Origin: an uncultured Prevotellaceae bacterium
GTDB lineage: Bacteria; Bacteroidota; Bacteroidia; Bacteroidales; Muribaculaceae
Assembly (NCBI GenBank): GCA_937898675.1
Contig: CALEJB010000049.1
Location: 7,614 to 71,613, forward strand
DNA: 64,000 nt
Reading direction: 5' to 3'
Both the position numbers and the translations under genes were made by a program. Shown piece after piece: positions 37,716-46,490 of the stretch; position 1 is the first letter of the stretch; each line of letters opens with the position of its first letter. Under the pieces are notes generated by a model. The model did not search any database and was not told the origin of the DNA. It saw only the letters and a program-made list of their open reading frames with translations.

Positions 37716-38969
37716 ATGAACCAAGAGATATTTATAGCAAGCCGCATGAAGCTGGACAATGGGCAGCAGAAGGGTTCTCCCAGCCTCAATGTTGCCATTG
37801 CCGGCATTGTGCTTGCCGTGGTTGTCATGATTCTCTCCATCGCCATCGTCATGGGTTTCAAAGGCGAAATCACAGGCAAAATATTGAACCTTGACGCACA
37901 TCTGCGCGTAACAAACGCCGCATTGGGCATTAATGACGAGTATGCGACCGTCAGAGGAAGTGAGGTATTCCAGGCCGTTCAATCCAACAGCGATTTCAAA
38001 GACAAGGTAAGCAGCATGAGTCTCATTGCCGACAAATCATCAATACTCAAGACAGATGAAGACTTCATGGGCATAAATTATCGTGGCGTGGATGACGGTT
38101 ATGATTTCACATATCTTGAATCCAAACTTGTTGAGGGTGTCGTGCCTTGTGTAGCCGATACAGCCACGTCAAGCCAGATTGCCATTTCCAAGACTGTTGC
38201 TGACCGTCTTCAATTGCATTCCGGCGGAAAGGTGTTGTGCTATTTCATTGACGAAAAAGTGAAAGTGCGCAACCTCACGATAACCGGCATTTTCCAGACT
38301 GACCTCGAAGCATTTGATAATGCTTACATTGTCGGCAACATTGATGTTGTGCAATCGGTCAATGACTGGAACAGCGACACCGGAACACAGGTCGCCATCA
38401 ACCTGCGGGACAAGGGCAACCTGGACGCCGACAGTTACAGCCTTTATACCCTGCTGGCCCAGAACACCATCCAGAAAGAAAGTAAAAATCTGTTCTATGT
38501 ATCCACTACCCGTCAAAACAACATGCAGTTTTTTGCGTGGCTGGGCATGCTTGACATGAATGTCATCATCATCCTCATGCTGATGATGGTAGTTGCCGCG
38601 TTCACGCTCATCGCCGCCATGCTGATGATTGTGCTTGAGCGCATCCGCGTCATCGGCATGCTCAAGGCCCTTGGAGCCACCAACGGAAGCATACGCCGCA
38701 TCTTTATATACCTCACAGGGAAACTCATTTTGAAGGCGCTCGTTATCGGCAATGCCATCGGCATAGGACTGGCATTGCTGCAGCGCTACGGGCACATCGT
38801 CCGCCTTGACCCATCGGCATATTACATGTCCTATGTTCCCATACACTTGAGCCCCGTCACTCTAATACTATTGAATGTGGGCATCGTTGTGGTTTCTTAT
38901 TTCACCCTGCTGGCTGCCAGCCACATCATCTCCACCATCAAGCCCACCTCAACCATGAGGTTTGAGTAG
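37716..38969 (+). CDS. FtsX/LolC-E family ABC transporter permease
   Basis: The 417-residue membrane protein has a first transmembrane helix at about 22-45 (LNVAIAGIVLAVVVMILSIA), a large periplasmic MacB-like domain (about 50-280) and three C-terminal helices (about 285-410) with the FtsX core motif LERIRVIGMLKALGATNGSI. This four-helix layout fits LolC/LolE, which release lipoproteins from the inner membrane, or a general MacB-type exporter. No ATPase partner is adjacent. Upstream in-frame ATGs lie inside the divergent neighbour's coding region and were rejected. Confidence 0.88.
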   Translation: MNQEIFIASRMKLDNGQQKGSPSLNVAIAGIVLAVVVMILSIAIVMGFKGEITGKILNLDAHLRVTNAALGINDEYATVRGSEVFQAVQSNSDFKDKVSSMSLIADKSSILKTDEDFMGINYRGVDDGYDFTYLESKLVEGVVPCVADTATSSQIAISKTVADRLQLHSGGKVLCYFIDEKVKVRNLTITGIFQTDLEAFDNAYIVGNIDVVQSVNDWNSDTGTQVAINLRDKGNLDADSYSLYTLLAQNTIQKESKNLFYVSTTRQNNMQFFAWLGMLDMNVIIILMLMMVVAAFTLIAAMLMIVLERIRVIGMLKALGATNGSIRRIFIYLTGKLILKALVIGNAIGIGLALLQRYGHIVRLDPSAYYMSYVPIHLSPVTLILLNVGIVVVSYFTLLAASHIISTIKPTSTMRFE

Positions 38970-39016
38970 GCTGCGGCAGGGTCAAACAAAAAAATCAAAA
39001 AAAGTTCAATTTTTTC

Positions 39017-39046
39017 TTGCAGGTATCAAAAAAAGCAGTACCTTTG
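39017..39046 (+). promoter_or_regulatory. Promoter of tRNA-Gln (TTG-N19-TACCTTTG)
   Basis: TTG at 39017-39019, a 19-nt spacer and TACCTTTG at 39039-39046 lie just upstream of the mature tRNA. This is a clean example of the local consensus and helps calibrate the other promoter calls. Confidence 0.75.
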
Positions 39047-39063
39047 CAGTCGCAATTAGGAAT

Positions 39064-39134
39064 TGTCCTGTGGTGTAATGGTAGCACATCGGATTCTGGT
39101 TCCGCTTGCGAGGGTTCGAATCCTTCCAGGACAA
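39064..39134 (+). tRNA. tRNA-Gln (anticodon CTG)
   Basis: Acceptor stem TGTCCTG pairs perfectly with CAGGACA, discriminator A. The D-arm is GTGT/GCAC with loop AATGGTA. The anticodon loop TTCTGGT gives CTG; the stem pairs four of five positions. The T-arm is GAGGG/CTTCC around TTCGAAT. CCA is not encoded. Length is 71 nt with a 4-nt variable region. Confidence 0.93.
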
Positions 39135-39138
39135 CAAA

Positions 39139-39178
39139 GAAAAAGTGACCCTTCAGAAATGGAAGGTCACTTTTTTAT
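39139..39178 (+). terminator. Terminator after tRNA-Gln
   Basis: AAAAAGTGACC-C-TTC pairs with GAAGGTCACTTTTTT with one bulged C and a 7-nt loop. The right arm runs into six T residues, a typical intrinsic terminator. Confidence 0.85.
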
Positions 39179-39227
39179 CGAGAATTAATAACCTAATAAA
39201 AATTTAAACTGTTACATTCATTGTATT

Positions 39228-39806
39228 ATGGCAACAAAGATTAGATTACAGCGCCATGGTCACAAGGACTACGCGTTCTATCCCATTGTTATTGCCGATA
39301 GCAGGGCACCACGAGATGGTAGATTTATTGAAAGGATTGGTTCCTATAACCCGAACACTAATCCTGCTACAATAAGTTTAAATTTCGAGCGTGCACTCTA
39401 TTGGGTGAACGTAGGTGCAATTCCCACCGACACTGTTCGCAACATTCTCTCCCGCGAGGGCGTGATGCTGATGAAGCACCTCCAGGGCGGCGTCAAGAAG
39501 GGCGCCTTCACCGAGGAAGAGGCTCAGAAGCGTTTCGATGACTGGAAGGCCAAGAAGCAGGCAAAGCTTGACGGCGTTCGCAACAAGGAGCGTGACGACA
39601 AGAAGGCCGCTGACAAGAAGGCTCTTGCCGAGGAGGCTAAGAAGAACGAGGCTAAGGCTGAGGCCGTAGCCAAGAAGAAGGCTGAGATTGCTGCCGCTAA
39701 GGCTGCTGCCGAGGCCGAGGCTGCAAAGGCTGCCCAAGAGGCCGCTGCCGAAGAAGCTCCCGCTGAGGAGGCTCCCGCTGCCGAAGAGGCTGCTCCTGAA
39801 GCATAA
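39228..39806 (+). CDS. rpsP: 30S ribosomal protein S16 with long Ala/Glu/Lys-rich tail
   Basis: The first 85 or so residues are a normal S16 core (IRLQRHGHKDYAFYPIVIAD, FIERIGSYNPNTNP), which binds 16S rRNA early in small-subunit assembly. The rest of the 192-residue protein is a highly charged coiled-coil-like tail of Lys, Ala and Glu (ADKKALAEEAKKNEAKAEAV) that becomes acidic and Ala/Pro-rich at the end. C-terminal extensions of S16 are usual in Bacteroidota; their function is not known to me. The gene stands alone with a hairpin after it. Confidence 0.95.
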   Translation: MATKIRLQRHGHKDYAFYPIVIADSRAPRDGRFIERIGSYNPNTNPATISLNFERALYWVNVGAIPTDTVRNILSREGVMLMKHLQGGVKKGAFTEEEAQKRFDDWKAKKQAKLDGVRNKERDDKKAADKKALAEEAKKNEAKAEAVAKKKAEIAAAKAAAEAEAAKAAQEAAAEEAPAEEAPAAEEAAPEA

Positions 39807-39832
39807 TCTTCGCGTTCTGATTTATCACAATG

Positions 39833-39864
39833 CGCTGGCTCTTAACTCAGGTTGGGAGCCAGCG
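39833..39864 (+). terminator. Hairpin after rpsP
   Basis: A perfect 9-bp stem (CGCTGGCTC with GAGCCAGCG) has a 14-nt loop 26 nt after the rpsP stop. It is followed by TTGTATTG rather than a pure T-run. Confidence 0.65.
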
Positions 39865-39883
39865 TTGTATTGCTACATACAAC

Positions 39884-39918
39884 AAGCGGCAGGCGCATTT
39901 ATCGTGCCTGCCGCTTTT
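39884..39918. terminator. Second hairpin between convergent rpsP and galE
   Basis: AAGCGGCAGGC pairs perfectly with GCCTGCCGCTT around an 11-nt loop, followed on the plus strand by TTTAT. It probably backs up rpsP termination and may also end galE transcripts. Confidence 0.65.
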
Positions 39919-39939
39919 ATGGGAAATGCTGTAAAAGAG

Positions 39940-40974
39940 TTACATGATACCGCGTTCGCGCAGTTTCTTCTGCCAGTTCCATGCGCTCAGCATCGTGTCG
40001 TCGAGCGATATCTCGGCATGCCATCCCAGGACCTCGTTGGCGCGTTTGGGGTCAGCCCAAATCTGGACGATGTCACCGGCACGGCGCGGCGCGATCTTGT
40101 GCGGCACCTTGACTCCCGTGGCGCGCTCAAACGAATTGAGCAGCTCCAGCACCGATGCACCATTGCCGGTACCAATATTGAACACTTCAAGCTTATTGTC
40201 GCTCTTGTCCTCAAGCATGCGTTCGAGAGCCTTGACATGAGCCTTGGCCAAGTCAACCACATTGATAAAATCACGGATGCATGAACCGTCAGGCGTGGGA
40301 TAGTCATCGCCAAAGATGCTCAACTCCTTGCGAATACCAATGGCCGCCTGGGTGAGATAAGGCACCAGATTTTGGGGCACGCCATTGGGCAACTCGCCGA
40401 TTTCGGCACTGGGATGGGCACCGATGGGATTGAAGTATCGCAGCAGGATGGCCTTGATGGGACTGCCGCTGTTGATGACATCGGTGATGATTTCCTCTGA
40501 AATCTGCTTTGTTGCGCCATAAGGCGAGGTGGCCTTCTTGGTCGGAGCATCCTCGGTGATGGGGTTGCTGTCGGGTTCGCCATAGACCGTGCAAGACGAG
40601 GAGAAGACAAATCCCTTCACGCCAAATTCAGGCATATTGTCAAGCAGATTGAGCAGGATATTGAGATTGTTGCGATAATAGAGAATCGGTTTCTCAATGC
40701 TCTCGTTAACTGCCTTGCTTGCCGCAAAGTTAATGATGCCGTTAATGCCGGGGTTGTCCTCAAAGAGCTTGCGCACTACGGCGCGGTCGGTGCAGTCGCC
40801 CTCAACAAACACGGGGCGGATGCCCGTGATGCGCTCAATGCCGTCAAGCACCTCGGCATTGCTGTTGCTAAAGTTGTCAATAATGACTACTTCATAGCCT
40901 GCCTGTTGCAGTTCTACCGTGGTGTGCGAACCGATGAATCCGGTTCCGCCTGTAACTAAGATTTTACCTTTCAT
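39940..40974 (-). CDS. galE: UDP-glucose 4-epimerase
   Basis: The 344-residue short-chain dehydrogenase/reductase-type epimerase interconverts UDP-glucose and UDP-galactose, feeding sugar-nucleotide pools for surface glycans. The Rossmann NAD motif VTGGTGFIGSHTTVELQQAG is at 6-25. The catalytic Ser/Thr site is VFSSSCTVYGEP (about 122-133) and the YxxxK pair is in SPYGATKQISEEI. RYFNPIGAHPSAEIGE and CIRDFINVVDLAKAHVKALE are standard GalE signatures. Length is normal. It lies 3' of the glycan cluster on the same strand after 35 nt and may be its distal gene. Confidence 0.95.
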   Translation of the reverse strand: MKGKILVTGGTGFIGSHTTVELQQAGYEVVIIDNFSNSNAEVLDGIERITGIRPVFVEGDCTDRAVVRKLFEDNPGINGIINFAASKAVNESIEKPILYYRNNLNILLNLLDNMPEFGVKGFVFSSSCTVYGEPDSNPITEDAPTKKATSPYGATKQISEEIITDVINSGSPIKAILLRYFNPIGAHPSAEIGELPNGVPQNLVPYLTQAAIGIRKELSIFGDDYPTPDGSCIRDFINVVDLAKAHVKALERMLEDKSDNKLEVFNIGTGNGASVLELLNSFERATGVKVPHKIAPRRAGDIVQIWADPKRANEVLGWHAEISLDDTMLSAWNWQKKLRERGIM

Positions 40975-41009
40975 ATTAATATATCATTATTATCTGTCTG
41001 TCAAATTAA

Positions 41010-41927
41010 TCATGCGCCAAAGTCCCCTTTGAGTGTGCGTTTCACGCGTCGCCACGCCTTTGCCCAAAACGAGTTGGTGCGCGAATAGTATCTCTCAAAA
41101 GCCTTACGGGCTGCCAGGTTTTCCTCGATTGGATAGATTTTCGTGACCGTCAGTGGCCGCAGCCACAAGTCACTGCCATAGAGCCCTCCCCCGCCGCAAT
41201 TGGTCCCTGAGCCGTCAAAGCCTTGATTGCTCACCAGCGAGCGTCCCACATTGAGCGAAAGGATATCGGCAAGGAACAGCGAGGCGTTCCAGCGGATGGC
41301 CCATGAATTGTTCTTGCCTTCAATCTGCCGGCGCAGCATGCGCGTGAAACCATATTTGCCATTAAAATCAAATGTCTTGGACAATCGCCGTTGTTCCAAT
41401 TGGTCAAGCAGCACCTTGCCATCGGGGTTAAAATGCTGCCAAGCCCGCTTCCAGGTCGCCCATCCCCAACTGCCCGTGAACTTGATGAGGAATGTGTCGG
41501 GCAAAGACGGGTCACGCGTGAAATCGCACGCCTGGATGTGGCCCACTCGCGACTCGTCCTCATAGGCATCCAGGGCGTCGTTCATGAATTGCAGGAAATA
41601 AGGCGCCAGCACCAGGTCATCCTCGAGCACAATCACGCGTCCGCATTTATTGACCTGTGTCGTCACGCCGTCAATAATGTTGCGCGCCAGGCCCCAATTC
41701 TCATCACGCTCAATGATAGTAATCGACTTGAACCCCGTGACAGTGCGTATGTAAGTCCTCACTTGCCTTACCATTTCAACGGCGGCGGCATCATGTGCAG
41801 CATCGGCATAGACATACAGGTCACTCTCGGCGGCCAAATCATTGGCAAGCAATGATTCCACACACCGCTTCACATGGTCGGGGCGGTTATAGGCAAACAG
41901 CAATATGGGAGCCAGTTGGTTTATCAT
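41010..41927 (-). CDS. GT2-like glycosyltransferase (GNT-I-like fold)
   Basis: The 305-residue cytoplasmic glycosyltransferase begins APILLFAYNRPDHVKRCVES. The metal/nucleotide-binding acidic motif is VIVLEDDLVLAPYFLQFMND. GSWGWATWKRAWQHF is the hallmark of the bacterial group resembling animal N-acetylglucosaminyltransferase I. The donor is unknown. The start codon overlaps the flippase stop (ATGA), so translation is coupled; an in-frame start 11 codons upstream lies inside the flippase gene and is less likely. It is the last gene of the cluster before galE. Confidence 0.85.
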   Translation of the reverse strand: MINQLAPILLFAYNRPDHVKRCVESLLANDLAAESDLYVYADAAHDAAAVEMVRQVRTYIRTVTGFKSITIIERDENWGLARNIIDGVTTQVNKCGRVIVLEDDLVLAPYFLQFMNDALDAYEDESRVGHIQACDFTRDPSLPDTFLIKFTGSWGWATWKRAWQHFNPDGKVLLDQLEQRRLSKTFDFNGKYGFTRMLRRQIEGKNNSWAIRWNASLFLADILSLNVGRSLVSNQGFDGSGTNCGGGGLYGSDLWLRPLTVTKIYPIEENLAARKAFERYYSRTNSFWAKAWRRVKRTLKGDFGA

Positions 41928-43384
41928 TTCTTGTGACGGTTGCGAATGAATTCGACGCACTCCTCAAACATCTTGACCCGCAGCGCCTTCATGGCCAGGA
42001 CATACAAGCCGGCGGCAATGATCATGCGCGCACAGAGCAAGAAATAAATATTATGTATGGGCAGCGTGACAAAGTAAGTGACAGCAATCACTGTAATGGT
42101 AATGAGCAAGAACGGCATCAAATCACAAAGCATGCTCCAATAGGAATACCCGATGAGGCGCGAAGCAAAGAACTGCCATACCAGCAGCCAAAGAATATTG
42201 ATTGTGGCAAAGGCCATGACCATAGCCGTCAGCCCCCATGGGTGGCAAGCCAGCACCGATGTGATTATGACGGCAATCAGCGCAATGTTGAGCCACATGT
42301 AAATGCTGGATTTTCCTAAACTGAGAAACAGATTTTGATAAACCGTATAAAGGGGCAAAAATGCTCCGCTGACGCATAGAATCTGGAGCAACGGTATGCT
42401 TTCAAGCCATTTGGTGCCAATGGCGACAACAATGAACTGTGGGGCAATGAGAGACAAGCCGAACAAGGCGGGGAAAGACATGAAAGCGGTGAAGCGCAGC
42501 ATCTTGCCAAACACACGGCGCTGGCGCTCATTGTCATCGTTGACGCGCGCCAACACAGGTTGCGCCACTTGTGTCACGGTGCCCGAAACGAGCCAATTGG
42601 CCATATTGTTCCACTTGTTGGCCTGAGTGAAATTGCCCACATCGGGCGCAGGGAACAGACGGCCAAAAATAACGGTCAACACATTGGTGCTGATGGTGTT
42701 CAGCACATAAGTAATCAGCACTTTGTAACTAAACGAGAACATGCGTTTGATGGGCCCAAAATCGACATGAACGGTCGGCCACCACCGTGCGTAAAAATAC
42801 CGTCCAAAGCACACAATCACATTGTATATCACCTGTTGGGCAGCCAAGCTCCAATAAGAGCAGCCATTGAATGCCATGGTTACGCCGACAATGCCCGAAA
42901 TGAGCAGCGCGGCAAGGACAATAATCGCCTTTTCCTTGACCATCAGCCCGCGGTTAAGCACCGCGTTGGGCGTAATGCCTAACGCCGAGAACACAAAACC
43001 CAGGAAAAGGAATCGAGACAAATCGGTCAAGCAGGGCTGGTGGAAAAATGCGGCGATGAGCGGAGCGCAAAAGAACAACACAGCATACATAAACAATGTC
43101 ATGGCGAGATTGAACCAAAACACCGAATTATAGTCGTTGTGCTTAATGTCTTTGATGTTGATGAGCGCCGCGCCAAATCCGCTATCCTGCAGGTTGATGG
43201 CAATAAGAGAAAATATGGACAACATTCCCACGATGCCATAATCCTCAGGGACAAGCAGACGTGCCAAGAAAATACCGATAACCAGATTGAGCACCTGCGT
43301 GCCGCCGCTGCTGAGGAAGCCCCAAAAGAGTCCCCTTGCGGTTTTGTCTTTTAACGTCTGATTGTCGGAATTGTTGTCACTCAT
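41924..43384 (-). CDS. Lipid-linked oligosaccharide flippase (Wzx/MOP superfamily)
   Basis: The 486-residue polytopic protein has about twelve to fourteen hydrophobic helices. The N-terminal signature is GLFWGFLSSGGTQVLNLVIG then FLARLLVPEDYGIVGML, typical of O-antigen/polysaccharide flippases that turn undecaprenyl-linked glycans across the inner membrane. It overlaps both neighbours by 4 nt (ATGA on each side), with a KdsC-like phosphatase upstream and a glycosyltransferase downstream. No polymerase (Wzy) is visible in the window, so the cluster may make a short glycan or rely on other loci. Confidence 0.9.
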   Translation of the reverse strand: MSDNNSDNQTLKDKTARGLFWGFLSSGGTQVLNLVIGIFLARLLVPEDYGIVGMLSIFSLIAINLQDSGFGAALINIKDIKHNDYNSVFWFNLAMTLFMYAVLFFCAPLIAAFFHQPCLTDLSRFLFLGFVFSALGITPNAVLNRGLMVKEKAIIVLAALLISGIVGVTMAFNGCSYWSLAAQQVIYNVIVCFGRYFYARWWPTVHVDFGPIKRMFSFSYKVLITYVLNTISTNVLTVIFGRLFPAPDVGNFTQANKWNNMANWLVSGTVTQVAQPVLARVNDDNERQRRVFGKMLRFTAFMSFPALFGLSLIAPQFIVVAIGTKWLESIPLLQILCVSGAFLPLYTVYQNLFLSLGKSSIYMWLNIALIAVIITSVLACHPWGLTAMVMAFATINILWLLVWQFFASRLIGYSYWSMLCDLMPFLLITITVIAVTYFVTLPIHNIYFLLCARMIIAAGLYVLAMKALRVKMFEECVEFIRNRHKK

Positions 43385-43893
43385 TGCTGGGATAGAATCA
43401 TATCAATCCATTGGCGCACACAGGCATTACCGCCGCGCCGCGGCAACACGAGGATGCCCGGAATGCCCTTAACCTTGTCGCAAGCGTCGGCAGGGCATGC
43501 CGCCCAGCGGACTGCTGAAAGCAAGTCAAAGCAGTTGACGTCATCGCCGATGTAGGCCACCTGGTCCAGCGTAATGCCCATCTCACGGCAGATCTCCTGA
43601 GTGGCCGCAAGTTTGCCGCCATCACGAGCGCTCTGGCGCAAAAAGTCAACCCCCAATTTTCGGGCACGATTAATGTTGATGGGAGTGTTTTCGCTTGTGA
43701 CGATACCCACTTTCACGCCTGTGCGCTGCAACAGTTGCAGCCCCATGCCGTCTCGGGTGTTGAATTTCTTGAACTCGGTGCCGTCCGAGCCATAGTACAT
43801 GCCACCGTCGGTGAGCGTGCCGTCGACGTCGGTCAAGAACAACTTGATGTCGCCGGGCCGAGGCACGTTTGGTATGTCATTGACTGCTGCCAT
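43381..43893 (-). CDS. KdsC-type HAD phosphatase
   Basis: The 170-residue protein lacks a cap domain and shows the HAD motifs FLTDVDGTLTDGGMYY (nucleophile Asp), VGIVTSENTPI (motif II), a Lys in DGGKLAATQEICREMG and YIGDDVNCFDLLSAV (motif IV). This is the KdsC subgroup, which dephosphorylates Kdo-8-phosphate or related nonulosonate-9-phosphates. The surrounding glycan genes suggest a sugar-acid precursor; the exact sugar is not known. Its start lies 4 nt after the preceding glycosyltransferase stop. A start 24 codons upstream would lie inside that gene and was rejected. Confidence 0.85.
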   Translation of the reverse strand: MAAVNDIPNVPRPGDIKLFLTDVDGTLTDGGMYYGSDGTEFKKFNTRDGMGLQLLQRTGVKVGIVTSENTPININRARKLGVDFLRQSARDGGKLAATQEICREMGITLDQVAYIGDDVNCFDLLSAVRWAACPADACDKVKGIPGILVLPRRGGNACVRQWIDMILSQQ

Positions 43894-43897
43894 AGAT

Positions 43898-44845
43898 CTA
43901 TTTAATGTATTTCTCGATATTAAAACGGGGACGATGCTTGCCCTCAATATAAATGCGTCCGACATAAGCGGCGATGACGCTCAAACAGATGAGCAGGCAT
44001 CCGCCGACAAACCAGATGCTCAGCATGAGCGATGCCCATCCTTGCACTCCCCTGCCCTGAGCCAATGACACCAGCACATAGGCGAGGATTGCCAACGAAA
44101 TGAGCAAAAACACAACACCCAAATAAAATATCAGGCGAAGCGGCTTGACGCTGAACGAGGTCACGCCATCGACAGCAAACGACATCATCTTGCCAAGGGG
44201 ATATTTGCTCTCGCCCGCTATACGTTCTTGACGCTCATAATAGACGGCATCACTTTGATAGCCAAGTAATGGAACGATGCCGCGCAAGAACAGGCTTCGT
44301 TCTTCATATTGGCATAACGCGTCAACAGCACGGCAACTCATCAGCCTGAAGTCCGCATGGTTGGTCACTGTTTTGGCCCCCATGCCATGCATGAACGCAT
44401 AGAAGCACCGCGCGCTGGTCCGCTTGAAAAACGAATCGCTCTTACGGCTCTTGCGCACTCCATAAACAATGTCGGTGCCCGCATCAAACTTCTTGACCAT
44501 TTCAGGGATGGCATTAAGGTCGTCTTGCAGGTCGGCGTCGATAGAAACGGTCGCGTCTGAGTCGTTGCGGGCCGTTTCAAGCCCCGCCATCAAAGCATTT
44601 TGATGGCCGACATTGCCAGCAAGTTTCAGTCCGCGAACATGGGGACTACCCTCGCAAAATCCTGAAATCAGTTGCCAAGAGCGGTCGCGGCTGCCGTCGT
44701 CGATATAGAGGATGTAACTGCCGTACCCCACCAAGCGCTCTTGCACCATGCTGGCCAACAGCGAAGTGAGGCGAGCATTGCTCTGGGGCAGCGTGGCCTC
44801 CTCGTCAAAGCAGGGAACTATGATTGCTAATGTCGTATTCTCCAT
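43898..44845 (-). CDS. Polyprenyl-phosphate GT2 glycosyltransferase (DPM1/GtrB-like)
   Basis: The 315-residue protein has a GT2 domain: IIVPCFDEEATLPQ at the N-terminus, ILYIDDGSRDRSW, VSIDADLQDDLNAIPEM (metal-binding DAD) and YYERQERIAGESKYPLGKMM. Two C-terminal membrane helices follow (about 225-248 and 262-288). This layout transfers a hexose or aminosugar from a nucleotide donor to undecaprenyl phosphate, supplying a lipid-linked sugar for glycan side-chain or lipid A modification. It is the first gene of the cluster behind a good promoter. The start was placed at the Met preceding the GT2 fold. Confidence 0.92.
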   Translation of the reverse strand: MENTTLAIIVPCFDEEATLPQSNARLTSLLASMVQERLVGYGSYILYIDDGSRDRSWQLISGFCEGSPHVRGLKLAGNVGHQNALMAGLETARNDSDATVSIDADLQDDLNAIPEMVKKFDAGTDIVYGVRKSRKSDSFFKRTSARCFYAFMHGMGAKTVTNHADFRLMSCRAVDALCQYEERSLFLRGIVPLLGYQSDAVYYERQERIAGESKYPLGKMMSFAVDGVTSFSVKPLRLIFYLGVVFLLISLAILAYVLVSLAQGRGVQGWASLMLSIWFVGGCLLICLSVIAAYVGRIYIEGKHRPRFNIEKYIK

Positions 44846-44874
44846 TTTGTAAAAGATGGTTATAGACCAATTTG

Positions 44875-44905
44875 CAAAGATACAGTTTAATAACGATATA
44901 CGCAA
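44875..44905 (-). promoter_or_regulatory. Promoter of the glycan cluster (TTG-N20-TATCTTTG)
   Basis: On the minus strand, TTG (44903-44905), a 20-nt spacer and TATCTTTG (44875-44882) lie 30 nt upstream of the first gene. Both elements and the spacing are near consensus. Confidence 0.65.
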
Positions 44906-44986
44906 TACAAATGTTGCCAGAACGGCGTTTTTTAATGATGTGCCATTTTTTCTTTGAATTAAAACAATCTAATGAATGCTTTTTTG

Positions 44987-44994
44987 TACCTTTG
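44987..44994 (+). promoter_or_regulatory. -7 element (TACCTTTG) for the yicC-gmk-nadD operon
   Basis: An exact consensus -7, preceded by a TTTTTTG tract, lies 27 nt upstream of yicC. No separate -33 at 19-21 nt is seen. Confidence 0.55.
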
Positions 44995-45021
44995 TAAAAT
45001 TAAAGCAAAATCTAATTAGCA

Positions 45022-45903
45022 ATGATACAATCAATGACCGGATTTGGCAAAGCGGTGCAAGTTTACAACAACAAAAAAATCACTGCTGAGATCAAGTCCC
45101 TGAACAGCAAACAACTTGATTTGGCGGTACGCGCTCCGCAAAATCACCGTGAGATTGAACTGGAACTGCGCACCCAAGTGAGCAAAGCATTGTTGCGCGG
45201 CAAGATTGACCTGTATATCTACAGCGAGCCCATCGAAGGCACTGCCACAGGCAGCCTTAACATACCGTTGCTGCAACAATACAAGTCTCAAATCGAGGAC
45301 ATGGCAGCGCAACTCAGCCTGCCCCAGCCGGCGGACTGGTATGCCACGCTGCTGCGCATGCCCGACGCGCTCAAAAACGAAGCCCGCAGCAACGAAGCCG
45401 ATGAAGCGGAACTAAAGGTAGTCAAGGATGTGGTGAGACAAGCCATAGAAAAACTCATTGAGTTCCGCACCCAAGAAGGCGCAAGGCTTGAGACATTCTT
45501 TGAGGACAAAATTGCCGCCATACAGGCGCTGCTCGACGAGGTGCCCAAATATGAACTGCCCCGCACCGAGAAAATCAAAGCCCGCATCAAGGATGCGCTC
45601 GCCAAACTCAAAGAGCAGGACTACGACAAAAACCGCTTTGAGCAGGAGCTCATCTACTATATCGAGAAACTTGACATTGCAGAAGAAAAACTCCGCCTGC
45701 AGAACCACTTGACGTATTTCCTTGACACATTGCATGCCAGTGAAAACGGGCAAGGTAAGAAGTTGGGGTTTATCAGCCAGGAAATCGGGCGCGAGGTGAA
45801 CACTATGGGTTCCAAGGCCAACCAGGCAGAACTGCAAAACCTGGTCGTGCGCATGAAGGACCAACTGGAACAAATCAAGGAACAGGTGCTTAATGTGCTA
45901 TAA
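45022..45903 (+). CDS. YicC/YloC-family protein (probable endoribonuclease)
   Basis: The 293-residue protein has the family N-terminus IQSMTGFGKA and EIKSLNSKQLDL, an extended coiled helical middle, and the conserved C-terminal DUF1732 block GKKLGFISQEIGREVNTMGSK followed by VVRMKDQLEQIKEQVLNVL. Family members from E. coli and Bacillus have been shown to act as ribonucleases. Length is typical. It heads a run of same-strand genes (gmk, nadD, DUF5063, M18 peptidase) with short gaps; the yicC-gmk pairing is common in bacteria. Confidence 0.92.
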   Translation: MIQSMTGFGKAVQVYNNKKITAEIKSLNSKQLDLAVRAPQNHREIELELRTQVSKALLRGKIDLYIYSEPIEGTATGSLNIPLLQQYKSQIEDMAAQLSLPQPADWYATLLRMPDALKNEARSNEADEAELKVVKDVVRQAIEKLIEFRTQEGARLETFFEDKIAAIQALLDEVPKYELPRTEKIKARIKDALAKLKEQDYDKNRFEQELIYYIEKLDIAEEKLRLQNHLTYFLDTLHASENGQGKKLGFISQEIGREVNTMGSKANQAELQNLVVRMKDQLEQIKEQVLNVL

Positions 45904-45907
45904 TGCC

Positions 45908-46483
45908 ATGGAACAAGGTAAACTGATTATCATCTCGGCGCCCTCAGGCTCCGGCAAATCGACCATCATCGGCCAGGTCATGAAGGACGAGTCACTCAAG
46001 CTGGCTTTTTCGGTATCGGCAACCACGCGTCCCCGCCGAGGCGAAGAAAAGCACGGGGTTGACTACTATTTTCTCACCGAAGACGAGTTCAAGAAACTCA
46101 TTGCCGACGACGCTCTTGTTGAGTATCAAGAGGTGTATGCCGGCCGTTACTACGGGACACCCAAGAGCGAGGTGGAACGCATCACGGGCTTGGGAAAGAA
46201 TGTGGTGCTCGACCTTGACGTGCTGGGCGGCGTGAACGTGAAGAAGATGTACGGAGGGCGCGCCTTGTCGATATTCATCCAGCCGCCCAGCGTGGCCGTG
46301 CTTCGCGAGCGGCTCGTCAAACGCGGCACCGACAGCATGGAAGACATCGAGAACCGCGTGGCCAAAGCCGAGTTTGAGATTTCAATAGGACCTCAATTTG
46401 ACCACAGCGTCATCAACGATGACCTGGATACCGCCGTGCAGCAAGTGCGGCAACTTATCACCGACTTTGTCACTATAAAATAG
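45908..46483 (+). CDS. gmk: Guanylate kinase
   Basis: The 191-residue enzyme converts GMP and ATP to GDP and ADP. The P-loop is IIISAPSGSGKSTII (6-20). The GMP-binding region has FSVSATTRPRRGEEKHGVDY and FLTEDEFKKLIADDALVEY, with YAGRYYGTPKSEVE and VVLDLDVLGGVNVKK after it. All match standard Gmk. The chosen start lies 4 nt after the yicC stop; an ATG 5 codons earlier overlaps yicC and is possible. Confidence 0.97.
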   Translation: MEQGKLIIISAPSGSGKSTIIGQVMKDESLKLAFSVSATTRPRRGEEKHGVDYYFLTEDEFKKLIADDALVEYQEVYAGRYYGTPKSEVERITGLGKNVVLDLDVLGGVNVKKMYGGRALSIFIQPPSVAVLRERLVKRGTDSMEDIENRVAKAEFEISIGPQFDHSVINDDLDTAVQQVRQLITDFVTIK

Positions 46484-46490
46484 TTGAAAC

